From assembly GCA_022539475.1 (NCBI GenBank), contig VCMS01000301.1:1-64000 (forward strand): a DNA stretch of 64,000 nucleotides. The letters run 5' to 3'. Origin of the DNA: Gracilaria domingensis. Lineage: Eukaryota > Rhodophyta > Florideophyceae > Gracilariales > Gracilariaceae. Both the position numbers and the translations under genes were made by a program. Position 1 is the first letter of the stretch, and the number at the start of each line of letters is the position of its first letter. Positions 33,336 through 45,384 of this stretch are shown piece after piece. The notes below the pieces were generated by a model that had not been told where the DNA came from, did no database searches, and saw only the letters and a program-made list of their open reading frames with translations.

Positions 33336-34330
33336 TCCTGTCGTACCCTGATCTTGCTGGCGCCAAACCCAGGGGGTATGCATGAACTTCCACCACAACG
33401 TACGCCATGATTGAGCCATTATTCATAACTTCATCCAACTTGGATCAATCTTGCGATGCAAGTTATGACCAGTATCAGCACTGATTACGCGAACTCGCGT
33501 TGTCCTACAAAAAGTATATCATACACCCGGCCACTATTTCGTTCTTAGAACGAGACCCTACAAGAAATTTTGCAATTTTTGGAACGCAGATTGAGTGCAA
33601 TTTTACATTTCGCAGTGCTTGAAATTAGCCAATTGGTAGAGGTATTTTATTTCAAAATTTGGAGGCTAATTTGAGTGGAACTTGACTCCGTAACACTCCA
33701 CCTGCCCTCAGCGCATCTTCAAGGCATCTCCACCGCTGACAGTATGGCGGCGTACCGAAAAATTATGCCGCGAGTTTTAGCGCAGCGACACATTTTTCAT
33801 CTTCACCGGGGCGTCGCTAACGCTATCGGTATCGGCTTAGACTTTCGGAGCTCTAAACGTCTTGCTATAAATTTTTTTATAGCAAGACTTTTAGCGACGC
33901 CGCTATACGGAAAGGACCAATCAAATTCGATTAAATCCTGGTGCATGTCATGCACGAGATGTGGAATGTGCTGATGAACTTACGTTTTCTTCAAATGGAC
34001 CTTCCGCTCCCAAAATTCGCCGCGCTAACTAGTCGCCAACACCAGAGTACCGTTGCTGTTGCCATATCTTGGCATGCTTGCGACTCTGTGCCTTTCGCAG
34101 CGCTTTCGAGCAAAAACAGAATACTGGAACAGCACGAAAATCTTTGTATACAATCTGTGCCCTGTCTTGCGCTTGTCTTGTGGTTTCGATGTTTCCTCGG
34201 TTGATCCCCTAGAAGCCTATAGCGTCACCTCCTACTCATTTGCCGGTGAAGATATGGCTCTATAGCGTTTTACAATTTTAGCGGCAGCCAATTAAAGTAG
34301 TACACGTGCGGGACGGATTATAGCGCTATA
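33336..34330. other. Gene-free stretch with a strong hairpin
   Basis: No supported gene. At 33869-33898 GTCTTGCTATAAA is followed after a few T residues by its complement. A second, outer pair (GGCGTCGCT near 33810 and AGCGACGCC near 33893) is compatible with a larger fold-back. This could be the core of a small non-autonomous transposon, but no boundaries were found. Confidence 0.45.
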
Positions 34331-35830
34331 CCGTCATGTCGTCGGCCGGGTGGAGATGCCCTCACAGTACCTTCCAAATGGACACCTCTCATATGCCAGA
34401 AACGACTGTCTTTACCATCTCCTTCCGAATGCACTCACGTTTTCGCTCCGTGCGCCGCTCCACCAGCTATATCGCCTTCTCCAAATGCACTCAACCTATG
34501 CGCGCCATAAACAACTCCATCAGGCTAGACAGCTCCTCATCAATGTCGCACCTCGCTCTCTGCATCTACCATCACCTCCGGGCCTCAAAGTGCACCGCCA
34601 GCAACCGCTTCGCCACGCCTCGCACCTCGTGTTGGAAGCGCAGATCACCACGCTCGCCACACGCACCTCAATCACCGCACGATCCAATCCCTAATTGCCT
34701 CTTAGATCGCTATGGGTGCTACGATGCTCCCTCCAGTGCTTTCGTCACACTTTGTGCTCTCGCTCAGTCGGAACAAGTTTTTGGGCTGCGTGCCTTTTGC
34801 CCCAAGTAGCTCAGTGTGCAGCACTTTGTCCCCAATATCTCACAGCTCTCGAGTCAGATTGTGTTCATCGCCCAAAAGCGTTGAACTCTCGTATACATCT
34901 CGCAGAACGTGTCCCACTTTCATCGCTTTCTTTCCAAACCTCGTGTTTCATCTTAGAACCACCCGTCACGTAGCAATCAGCTTTATGAGGGTTTTTACCT
35001 TTCTTCGTTTTGTTCAAGGGCCTTTTGCCGCACGTCACCACGTTATCTATTGACATAGAGCTTTTCGCTACCTTGTGACAGTGTCTTCTTGCTCTTCTCC
35101 GAAGCCGACGTCGCATCCATGCCTCATGCTGCTACGTCCAAACCACCATCCGCTTCGCACTGTGCCGAATTCAACGCAGTGACGGAAAACGATTTGAATG
35201 CCAATGGTCTCCCTTACTCAAATCGTCAGCACGTCGCACAACACCCCAGCAGTCACGCCTTTTCCCAACATGATGCGCGTTCGTCAACAGCAAACACAAC
35301 ATCGTCCAAGCCGCCCACGGAGCACGGCACAGGCCTGCGCATGGCCACGCCCCTCCTCACCAGCTCAGAGCGCAGCTTGCCGCAGTGTGCCTGCGGCGCC
35401 AGCGTATCGTCGACGAGTCGCAGCAGGCACAGGAAAGCATCGGCACGTGGCGCGACGGATGTGGCGACAAGCTGCAGCGCGACATGCCGGCGGTCGAGAA
35501 AGGACGGCAGCGTGGCATGACGCACAGTGGCGGCGGCGTGCTACGCGGTCACGTGCGCATACTGCAATCAGGTCTTCCCGGCATCCATCAGCAGCTGCTA
35601 TGAAGTCATGGGCTTGCTATACAAGCTGCACAGCGCGATGCGCATGCGCTTGCTGTCAAATAAAGGCATGTGAATGAAAACTGAGAGAGCGACGGCGCGG
35701 GCCGGCGGTGGCGGGAGTCGGCGGCAGATGGGCGAGCGGATTTCGAAAAGACGGGAGCACAGGACGGAGCAGGATGTTTGCGATAGAAGTGGCAGCGAGA
35801 GCGTCGGTGCCCAGAAGGATGAAGAGCGTG
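34331..35830. other. GC-rich anonymous stretch
   Basis: Several overlapping open frames on both strands reflect high GC content. None shows a recognisable domain or a coherent protein, so none is annotated. Confidence 0.4.
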
Positions 35831-35839
35831 GAGAGCCGC

Positions 35840-36205
35840 GCTATCGCGTTGCATTTTAATGCGTTGGCGCGCTGCACATAAATGAGCAGGCGCGCGCGAA
35901 CCCTTCCCAATAACGCACCATGCTAAGCAGCCGCGTTTTATTTGAACGCGCAGGTGAGCTGGTGCGTTGCATTTGAATGCGCACCATGCTTGCGAGTTGC
36001 ACTTGAATACGGGGGTGCGCCCACTCTCCTCCCTCGACTCACACGATACGCGGAGCGGGACGTTGCATTTGAAAGCGCTTTCATGCGGGCGCGCTGTTGC
36101 GTTTCATTTGAATGCTGGAGTGCCGGCGCATTGCCCTTGAATGCGCGGGCACCCGCACCCCTGCAAGGGCGCGCTGAAGTGTTGCATTTCAATGAACGGG
36201 CGCGC
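35840..36205 (+). repeat. Cluster of degenerate repeats around GCATT-TG-AATGC
   Basis: About eight variants of GTTGCATTTGAATGCGC occur, at roughly 35848, 35933, 35962, 35995, 36061, 36097, 36130 and 36179. They are separated by GC-rich spacers. The core is a small palindrome (GCATT, two bases, AATGC). Spacing is irregular at 30-70 bp. Confidence 0.6.
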
Positions 36206-38012
36206 GCGGCGCCACCCAAACACGAGCCACGCAGAGTCGGCATGCCTCGTGCTGCGCTCGGCGCTAACGTGCAGACACTTTTGCGCCATGTCTCCGTCGA
36301 GTCATGTCTAATCAACGGCGAGCGTACGACGTGCAGGCAGCGACCTTTGGGGCCGCCGTTGGTGTCGGGCTGTCTTTCACTGTCGCCCCATTCATGTGAA
36401 ACTCGCGACTCTCGTTTTCTTCGCGCAAGGCGCGGCGGCGGCAGCTCCGTGAGTGACGCGCCTGTCATACATCCACCACCGATGCCGTGGCGCCCATCTT
36501 CGGCGCCCGCATCGCAACGCGACGCGCCGCGTCAGCTCAAAATATCTGCCTGTTTGACTACGCCCTTCCGATGTCAGCCGCGGCGTCGCCGTGCTCGCGC
36601 TCGGTGCTGGCCTTCAGCGAGTTCGCGCCGTGCACCGCTGCACCCAGAGAGCGTCGCCTGACGCCGCTGCCACCGCTGCACATGACGCTTGAGGCTAGCG
36701 TTTTCGGGACCGACAACGCGTACGCCTCGGAGCTCAAGCAGAGTGTCACCTACATTGTGTCGCGAAGCTCCGGCATGGTGGCCAGCGACGAGTCCATGTA
36801 TTGCTGGCAACACCTACAATCAGTGCCGCGCTGCATGTGTGTGACATGAGTGCGTTGTTCTACGTGGACGCAACGCAGCTTTTCGGTGCTGCTCTCGTCG
36901 CGCTGTTCAATCTCCATGTCTCTTACGAGAGAAGCCTTACAGTGAACGCCGAATAAATGGCCGTCTGGCGAACATCCCAATTTCTTGAGCACCCGTCGAA
37001 GGTGCACATCTGTCGCAGCTTGAACGGCCTTGCTTAGATGGCATCGCGCGGCCCTAGACTCACATTCTCGTCGTCAGATGGGGCCATAAGCGCCACCGGG
37101 AGCTTCCTGCACACCTTCTGCCTCACTTGATGCCATCTGCTCATTGCATCGTGAATGTCTCCACCTCCTAGTGCCGCGCACTGGGAAGCCAAAACAGTTC
37201 ACCACTCTTGCGCTACCGCTCCGCATCTCTGTTGCACCCACCAGTTTTTCTTGCAAGTACCTACCAGCGACGTGCTTCCGGTTTCTGGCCTCACGCGCAG
37301 CACGCCCGCGCAGTTGCTGGACTACCGCGCACAACTTTTGAGGTGCTGTTCACTGCACCGTGGGCTGCCGCCTTCAAGTCTGTCAAATCCGCACAACGGC
37401 TTTACGCGGCTGCGCAAGTCGACAGTTTGGTACCACAAGCGCCACCACGTTGTCGATGCAGCTCGCGTCTGTGGTTTACGACTTGCACTAGCTCATCGCG
37501 TTGATTCAACCTACTCACACATCGATACAAATGCAGCCTCAGATTGCAACTATTCGCATGATCACCGTGGCGCGCCTTGGTTCAAGTCATTCCCATGTGT
37601 TTTCTGAAGCAGATTCGCTCGTGCACCTTGATCCGTCTGACGCCTCATATTTATACCGCGCTCCAGCTCAATACGCGGCCAAATAATTCTGGTTGGCTGT
37701 GTTGGATGTGTGGTAAGCTGTTCTGATCCTCGACACGCCAGAGTCTGGTCAATGTCGAGTGGTGCTACGACTGGCTCGCTGCTTGCCAAAGTACATTGGC
37801 CTGGATGTAGTCTTCGTGTCGCGCGATGCTGCAGTTCAACATGTTTTCACGCCTCCGTCCTAGTCGCTCTTCTAGGAACCCTTATCGCTTAAACAGAAGG
37901 CGAGATACCACCAAGTCGTGAATGATGTCCGCTCCAGCATGGGAGAGAATACAGCACCCTCAACGGCAGACAGGATTTTGCCTCCAGCTGCTCCGAACTA
38001 CATAGCATAGAG
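36206..38012. other. GC-rich anonymous stretch
   Basis: Overlapping open frames occur on both strands. No domain was recognised and no gene is supported. Confidence 0.4.
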
Positions 38013-39040
38013 TTGGGCTTTTCTAGATTGCGAAGGAAGCACTACTGCGTTCGTACTGCCACAGAAGTTGATGTGGGTCGCCGCATTGCGTTTGACAGCA
38101 TGGGTTTTAGTGATTTCAGGGGCGCAGCTCGCTGCATTCGAAACTATAGGGTTCAAGCTGGTTGTTCTTTTGCGCAGGAAAAGCGTTTGCCATTGAAGTG
38201 GTTTAGTGCGGCTTGTCATAATTTGTTTCTCCCCGTACACAAAAGAGACGCACCAAACTTCCAGAAGATTGATGCTTTTGTTGCTCCCGTTGTGGAAGCG
38301 AGAATGACTGTGGTTCATTGTGCGGAAAATGGGACACGTACTGCGATACTGCTGGCTGTGTGGCTTACGCTGTTCTGCTGCTCTTCTGATCCTACTCTTT
38401 GTTCAAACTTTTCGTTGGTGAGTTGATGGGACGGAACCAAGCAGTTTATTGGTTGTTGTCGAGATGGAAATGGGAGTTAGCAACACAGCAAGCAAAGACG
38501 TCAGCTCGTGAAGCTGTTCAAATGGTGGAGCGTCAACGCGGAGGACCGGCGATGCGCTATGACCAAGAAAAGATTCTGAACAAGTAAGAAAGAGAGCTGC
38601 AGTGGAGATATTCATTGGTGCAGGAGACAGATGAGCACGCCAATCCGCTGAAGCTCGTATACTATTCGATATAATGTAACAATGACGGGGTTTTACTGGA
38701 TCATGAACAATTTGGTAGAGATGGACGTCCGTTGAAGAAGTTGCTGGGGTTGATCGTTGTTTCCGAATTGGCTGTCAGTGGCAAAACTTACTTTTCCGAA
38801 CGTCTCGCTAATCAGAACACCAGGTTTGTTGTGGCATTCCAGGACACGCTTTGCTCTAGAGATGCATGCAGATATGTTGTATCAAAAGCAGCGCAGAAAG
38901 GCACGGTTAGTTCTGTTTTTGACGGATATAGTGAAACATAGAGCGACAGACGAGAGTGGTGACGTTGTGGGTTTTCTACGAGCTCTGCCGCAATCATTTG
39001 CATTGCGCCACGGCAAATTCTTTGCATGCTGAGGGCTCGG
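38013..39040 (+). pseudogene. Dual-specificity phosphatase plus P-loop kinase-like gene, decayed
   Basis: The first frame (to 38426) ends in a tyrosine-phosphatase signature: a helix FQKIDAFVAPVVEARMTVV leading to HCAENGTRT. This matches the HC-x5-R loop, which holds the cysteine that takes the phosphate. A second frame to 38587 adds GELMGRNQAVYWLL and SAREAVQMVERQRGGPAM, as after the loop in such enzymes. Further on, 38700-38940 reads GLIVVSELAVSGKTYFSERL and QDTLCSRDACRYVVSKA. This resembles the Walker A and following region of polynucleotide-kinase-like AAA_33 domains. Frame changes near 38400 and 38940, a stop at 38587 and an eroded P-loop mark it as a pseudogene. The fusion is plausible but unproven. 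Confidence 0.55.
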
Positions 39041-39734
39041 CGACGGTGGAGCCAGCGAACAATACCATCATCATGCAGTAGATATGGATGCACTGCAGAT
39101 TGGTATGACCAAGAGATTTATGAGTGTCCTGGTTCTGACGATGTGGTGGCGGGGTACAGATTTGTATATTATGTTTAAAACAGGAGTTCACCTGAAGCTC
39201 TAGTGAGCCACATTCGTCGTTTTTTGACGCTTGCTCAGAAAGTCCAGAGTTAAACCTCTCAACAATGCCTGTTGTATGAGTGTTCTTTATACTCATCTCC
39301 GTTATCGCATTATGTGTTAAACTGATTGGGGCGTGTGCTCTCTCATGAATGTGGAATTTCGGGGGTGTGGGTCAGTGTTGCACGACCTCTAAAAATTTTC
39401 TCCGTGATGCTCCTGTCACCTACTAGACTGCAAAGTTTTTGTCTGTGATAGCGTTCTGTCACGACAAATTCTCGTTTTCGTAACATAATCGAAAACTTAG
39501 AAAGTGGTCAAATGCTATGCAGATAGGGAAAAAATGCAACATATCTGACATAGCAGTGACGTACAGCAACGTACAGTCTGGTGACGTAGTTTGTTCGAAT
39601 CTTGAGGACTTTGTGCCTGTGGCACAGAGTCACCGACTCAGTCTAAGACTTGTTTTTCTGTGCCACAGAAGCTTCATGCTTGCACAGCTTCAGTTCTCGA
39701 ACCTCTTTGAAAGTGCTTCTCATTTTCTCTCCAC
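39041..39734. other. Gene-free stretch, includes the left hAT inverted repeat
   Basis: No gene is supported. The sequence from about 39600 is rich in short inverted motifs such as CTGTGGCACAG, which suggests the subterminal region of the hAT element. Confidence 0.45.
39624..39642 (+). repeat. Left inverted repeat of the hAT element
   Basis: 19 bp, inverted relative to 43334-43352, with a single mismatch. Confidence 0.65.
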
Positions 39735-40016
39735 ATGAGCATGAGTTCAACGTCAGAGCCGTCGCCCGTCAAAGAAATTGATGCCAAACCTGTTCCGAAG
39801 AACCGCAGCAGGCTGCTTTCTACGACGAACCCACACGTTCCGCCAAACAGTCCTCTATATTCCCCGGGTTGGGTTTGCAGAAACAAATGTAAATGTGCAC
39901 GGAAACGGTTTAGTTCGTTATGTCATGAGCCAGGTGGTTGTCTTTATAACAAAACTTCGACAACAGAAGATGCTATTCAGCAATCCAAAACTGCGCAAGA
40001 TCCGAAAATGAAATAA
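39735..40016 (+). CDS. Small Cys-rich hypothetical frame
   Basis: ATG at 39735, 93 codons, starting with a Ser/Pro-rich segment. A Cys cluster follows (CRNKCKCARKRFSSLC). It lies within the putative hAT element, antisense to its transposase. No family recognised; it may be a chance frame. Confidence 0.25.
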   Translation: MSMSSTSEPSPVKEIDAKPVPKNRSRLLSTTNPHVPPNSPLYSPGWVCRNKCKCARKRFSSLCHEPGGCLYNKTSTTEDAIQQSKTAQDPKMK

Positions 40017-40659
40017 CAATGCCGTTTCCGGCTCCAAACAGAATGTGCTCTCACCCTATACGACAATGTACTAGAGCTATCGTCACTATTTCGAGATACC
40101 ACGGGGTACGCTGATGAAGGCTGGAGTCTAAAAGGATCCCACTTTCACTTTGCGGGCTTCAACGCCTGGCGGTGAGATCTCTCGAGCTCCATCATTCACC
40201 TTGACGGTGTTACTCGCCTCACTACCTACCGTACGCGAGTAAGTTGGAGGCTGATGCGGAGGACGTGGGACAGGCCTTGATGTGCATGCGCCTACACCTG
40301 AACCTGTGTTCGTCGACGTTGGCGGCGGTGGTAAAGTTGAGGGCGGTGGCGGTGGCGCTGACGATCTCGAAGGCTTGTCAGAGCACCAGACTTGTTGGGC
40401 GCCACTGTTTCTTCAGGAACGGGCGAGATATTTGCAGTATCCCCTTCACGAAACCTTCGGGAGCTCGTTGAGCAGATTTAGATTTTGTCGTTGAGCCCGG
40501 CTCTGCATAGTTGACCTTCATTGGTGCCTCAGCACCGTTTTTATAGAGGTGAGAGGAAAAGGAGCTCGCCCAAACATCTTCGTTTAACAACTCGAACCTA
40601 AAATGGGATTCTTCACAGACTCTCCATACCTTCTGCATCCACAATGTTGGTACAACACT

Positions 40660-43017
40660 CTACTCAAAAAGCCGACGCATAACATCAGCCTCTGGAAGTT
40701 CTACACTTTCTGGCCCCACCTCTCCCCATCCAAGTTGGTCTGCCTCATTCTCATCATCCCCGTCTGCCTCTTCGATATTTGCGTCAGCGTCAAAGTAGGA
40801 CACAAAGTTACCCATTGTTTCTGTCCCCCCTGTCGGAGTTTGTGACGGCATCGCTATATTGGTCCGTACTTCTTTGGTTGGTTTGCGTCTCTTTTGAGAA
40901 GTTAATGCGCGATTAAAAGCGCAGAATATCATCTTCTCAACTTTCTGCGGTTGCAATCTGTTCCGTGGAGGGGTTCTAATTCTATCCTGGAGACTAAAAC
41001 TTCTCTCCACACTGGAAGAGGACGGACTGACAGAGAGTATGCGCAGAGCAAAGTCCTTCAGTGTCGTGCTGCTCCTATACTGCATCCAATATATAACTGG
41101 AATGTTCCTAAACGCCAGCAGAAGGTCCTTTTGTAGAGGGCTTTCACTCTGCTCTCTCCATGAAAAACGAACGTAGCTAAATTCTTCGAAGAGACGATGT
41201 ACAGCGCCGTCCTCTCCACCAGAACTCGGCAGCTTCTGTGTTGGGGGAAATACCGCGGATGTAACAAAAGCCCGAATGTGCTTCAAAATCAGAGCATTGT
41301 GATCCGTCTCGTCTTCATGAAGACTTCGAATGTCCAGGAAATAAGAGACGTAGTGCAAGGATGTGAGGAATGGTATTTTGCGTGATGTCCCTTGAAGCCT
41401 TTGGCGATATGTGCCGAGAACCTGCTCCTTGCGGTCCGCTGTGAAATACGACGTCAATGGGAGGGACGAAAGCAGATCTTCAAGCTGCCGTGTCGCGAGG
41501 TATATCTCAGATATGAGGGAGCCGTCGTCATCAAATACTCGTAGAGACTGTCTCACTACCTTAAGCACATGATAGATATCCAGGCATTTCTCGAATAAAG
41601 AACTGTCCCTGACAGTGGCTTCAAACATATCTCTCCTGTCAGAATTCCTGCCACCATATCAGTTCTTTGAGAATTCAGAGCAATTAACAAGTTCTTCGTA
41701 CACTGGCTCACCTCTTATGAAAGACTGCATCATGCCTTCAGAGCTCGCAAAACGTGTAGGCGCCATTTTCATGGGCAAAGCAGCAGTGCGTAAAGGGCGA
41801 ACTCTTCCATACTCATCAACCTCTCTGTTGGTGGTGATATACCCCGCATTACGCAGGTTCGCATTGTACTGATCTTTCAGTTGCTTAAATCGATGAAAAA
41901 ACTTTGAGTGCTTCCGCAAATCCGTCACAATTCTTGACAGTGTAGTCAGAATATCAGAGATCCAGGGAAGGTCACCTAGGTCCTGCATAAAGAGATTAGC
42001 CACGTGCGTTTGGTCTTGACTGGATATTATATGGTTGTACTTCGTAGCCAATTCTTCCTTGGCCTTGATACAGGCGCTCGCATTATCACTCACCACGGCA
42101 CATATGCGCTTCATGTCACCGAATTCTTCAAACACTTTGTCCACAAGATTCGCATATAATGATGAGTCGCAATTCAAAGAACCGGTATATATAGAGCGCA
42201 AAAAGTACGTTGTTCCAGACTTTTGTAACCCAGTTATGGTAATTAAAACATTGACTACATTCTCCGAGCTTGCATCCGTCCACCCATCAAATATTAGTGT
42301 CCCGTATGTTTGCCTCAATGACCCCGTAATAGCAGACTTCACCAAGCCGAACTGCTTTTCAAAGTATCCGTCGATACCTTTTCAGGCAACGCGCGCTATC
42401 CTGGGCAGATATTTTTCCATTTCCGGATCCAAAAGCTTCACGATCTGTGCCAGCTCATTTTGTCTTTCTTGACGGCTAAGAATACTAAACGGCAACATGT
42501 GGTGTACGACAAGACGTGTACAAAGCTCATTGAAGCGTTTCAGTTTCCGAGCTAAAGCCGCTTTAGCATTCACATTTGATGGTTGGGGTTCTACGGACTG
42601 AAGCTGGGTTGTAGAGGAGTGGTGTAGTTTGGCTACTCTTTCGGAGGCGGACGGTAAGATCCCGTCATTGCCTCGTTTTGCCGGGGTCAACGGTTGGCCA
42701 AAGCATTCTGAGAGACCTCCCATTTTTTCGTAAGCACGACGTAAAGACGCTGTTTTGAGTAGCTTCGCTAGAATTTCTGTAGATGTAAACGTACACTGCA
42801 AGAGGTGTTGTCCTACTTGTGTGGCATTTGGTGTTGCGGCCTTCGTTTGCCAGCCACAGCCATTACAGGTCGTGTATAGAATGTCGGATGTAGAATTGGT
42901 TTCCCTACATGGTTGTAAGGAGAAGCAATGTTGTGGCCACCAACTTTTTTTTCGGCCGACTTTGCTCGACGTTGACGAGAGTGTAGGAGAGCTTGCTGGA
43001 TGGGGGTTGGTGGCCAT
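40660..43017 (-). pseudogene. hAT transposase, single frame with two in-frame TGA stops
   Basis: From ATG 43017 (MATNPHPASS) the protein has a BED-type zinc finger (CNGCGWQTK and QHLLQC). The catalytic core of the DUF659/hAT type follows: Asp and Trp in LIFDGWTDASSENVVNVL, Asp in VVSDNASACIKA, then QTHVANLFMQDLG. It ends in the C-terminal dimerisation region with the third acidic residue (VSPSSSSVERSFS). The three visible pieces lie in one frame of about 786 codons. They are separated only by TGA at 42382-42384 and at 41659-41661, with no frameshift. All three catalytic acidic residues are still present, so decay is recent and due to point changes. Confidence 0.88.
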
Positions 43018-43333
43018 GTTGTTCTTTGCAACAAGAGAAAGTTTGGTTGGTAAATGCGGGGGATTGCGGGCTGCAGCAGTACATTGGTTGAGGAGAACAC
43101 AGAAAACTTCAGCGCGAGGCAATGGAGACGGATATCAGAGAAGTGCGCCAGTGACTCTGGGAAGCTAAAAGAACAGCGCCACGGCGCAGTGGGGTGTGGT
43201 GGAAAATCGGGATTATAAACTCTCATGCTGCGACAGTGGTGCGCTACTGGAACGTAGTGTCAAAGTGAGGAGTCTCCAGGTCCTTGAAGGACACAAACGT
43301 ACGTTTAGGAGCCACTGGCTCTGTGTCAGTACT

Positions 43334-43352
43334 ACTGAGTCAGTGACTCTGT
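43334..43352 (-). repeat. Right inverted repeat of the hAT element
   Basis: 19 bp, complementary to 39624-39642 with one mismatch. A local hairpin (CTGTACAAGACT and AGTCTTGCACAG) lies just outside. Confidence 0.65.
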
Positions 43353-44252
43353 ACAAGACTTGCAAGTTAAAGGGCAGTCTTGCACAGTCACGAGACTTAC
43401 TCAATTTGAATGAACGCCAAGTTGGCGCATCTCCCAGAACTTCATTGTACACGTTCAATACTGTGGCCCGTGTACCACTCGCAGTCACGTCTGCGACAGA
43501 CGACACGAACAGACCATAAGTTTTGTGTGCCGGTCATAAATTTTTGGAAGTCGAAGAACACTGGTGTGGGTTACTTGGTGCATCGCTATAAACGTTATTG
43601 CTTGTCCAATGAGACAAAAGTTGGAACCGGTTTGGATCAGGTACGGTGAGTTGGGACCTCCTTATGCGGACCAGTCGGCCGCTGGCTATAACCGTCCGCA
43701 AAGTGGAGACAGTTCTCTTGCATCTACATATGGTAAATGTAATGGGAAAATTTTCGTCTCCCTGTTGTTTATTTGAAGAGGTTCGACAAGCATGTGAACA
43801 CCTTCATCCGGACAACCGCGTACGAGCAGTGGATGAAGATATCCGTTGTTTACAGCACCAACGGAGATAATTTCTGCGAATCGTCAGCGCAAATACTCGG
43901 AGATGGAGATGCGCTCGTATGCAAGCGAAACGCATGACGTCGCTGGTGCCAAATACCTGTAATCACACCCGTCCAAACAAGAACTGTATTTCTCAAGGCT
44001 TTTTGAGATCGGGTATCTGACGACTGCCTTGCTGCGCATCGAGACGGAAGCGGGTTCGATGAAAATAATCATGTCGATTGGTATTCATTACCACTCGAGC
44101 AGGACCTTTAGAGGGATGGTATGGATCTATCTTCTCTCAATGACGTCGGTACACTGTAGCGTTACACTGCAGGGTAATGTTTGAAGAGTCTTTCAAGAGA
44201 TTTACGTCGGTGGGTGGGATCAAGCCTGACGAGCTGAACGGCGACTGGTGGC
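43353..44252. other. No supported gene
   Basis: Short frames on both strands without recognisable domains, between the hAT element and the metacaspase relic. Confidence 0.4.
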
Positions 44253-45384
44253 ATGGCGGCGAGCACCTTGCTTCGCTGCGTGGCAAAGACGCTTGCCCGC
44301 GTGGTGCCGCACGCTGCAAGCGCAGGGCAGCGCATTTCGCTGCTTCACTTCATCATCCGTGGACGAACCGTCGCAGTTCCGCCGCCGAGCCACAGCCCCG
44401 CCGCCGTGAACATCCGTAAATTCGTTACGCTCCCCAACTCACCCAGGTAGCACTACCGTTCCCCATGCACGCATAGCTCTATTGCTCACTGCTCCACCAT
44501 GGCTAAGCACGCCCTCGTGCTCGGCATCAACTACATTTGCTTCTCCCAAGATCGAAAGTAACCCCGGTCGTCCGTTTCTTTCGCACTACCGTGTTAATTG
44601 CCTGTTTTTGTAGTCACATTCTGTCTCAACGACGCCAAACAATTGCGTCGATCCTGCTCAAGACTGACTTCAACGTCGATTCACTTTCAGACGCACACCA
44701 GCGCTAGTAACCCTCCGAGTAATATCTCATCCTCAAGAGTCTGGAAACGCTCGTGCGCAAAGCCGGTTGGGCGACCAGGTTGTGTTCTATTCATCAGACC
44801 ACGGCACCCAAATGCCAATGAAGGACGTCAACGAGGCAGACGGTTTGGACGAGGCCATTCTCAACTCCTTACGAGGCATCGCTGATGATCAGCTGCGGTT
44901 GTACTTTGCGCTTTTTCCGCCCTAGGTGCGCTCCAGCGGCATGATGGACTGCTGTCACTCTGGCACCCTGTCTGACAGCACGAATCGCATCATACATGGC
45001 AATAAGATGACTGATGGTAACCGTCTTTCCGTGCCCACGGCGTCATTCTCTGGCTATTAGGTCAATCGCTTCATCCCGTACATTGTGTTGAAGACCCACA
45101 CCGGCGTCGAAAGTTCCTCTTCCCCATCCGCGCCTGGAGACGTTTATGTGCCAACACCCTTATGTAACAACGGTGACTTGTGCGTGTTGATTACTGCATG
45201 TCATGCCAACAAAAAGTGCAAAGACGTGCAACTGCAAAACGCCCCTGCGTTCGGAGCCTTCAAGAAGGCCTAGGAGATCGCTTACAAGACTAACACCACT
45301 GCTAAGCACCAGAACCTTTTCATGGAAGTTAGAGAGCCACTGCTCCGAGCTGGCTTTTTGCAGAACCCGCGTCTTGAATCTTGA
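44253..45384 (+). pseudogene. Type I metacaspase pseudogene
   Basis: An ATG at 44253 starts a possible prodomain (MAASTLLRC, then RTVAVPPPSHSPAAVN). The caspase-like domain begins MAKHALVLGINYI at 44499. It continues CLNDAKQL, DQVVFYSSDHGTQMPM (catalytic His; the usual Gly before it is Asp), ADGLDEAI, MMDCCHSGTLSD (catalytic Cys) and AFGAFKKA. It ends LLRAGFLQNPRLES near 45384. Stops occur at 44448, 44923-44925 and near 45058, and the frame changes at least once between 44560 and 44760. A short intron-like segment (GTAACC to TTTTTGTAG, 44558-44613) lies after the first strand. Metacaspases are Cys proteases that cut after Arg or Lys and act in stress and cell death. This copy cannot make a full protein. 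Confidence 0.85.

Larger units (their letters stand above)
39624..43352 (-). mobile_element. hAT DNA transposon
   Basis: A hAT transposase gene (minus strand) is enclosed by a 19-bp inverted repeat with one mismatch: ACAGAGTCACCGACTCAGT at 39624-39642 and the complementary block at 43334-43352. Short subterminal motifs around GTGACTCTGT recur on both sides. The true outer termini and the 8-bp target duplication expected for hAT were not fixed with confidence, so the limits given are those of the inverted repeat. Confidence 0.7.

Noticed and set aside
35938-36661. Long overlapping frames on both strands in GC-rich DNA
   Set aside because: Arg/Ala-rich translations without domains. Low stop frequency is expected in this GC-rich repeat zone.
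39553-43325. CAGTG-type outer ends for the hAT element
   Set aside because: Candidate CAGTG and CACTG ends exist near 39553 and 43320, but they do not extend into a convincing inverted repeat and no 8-bp duplication was found.
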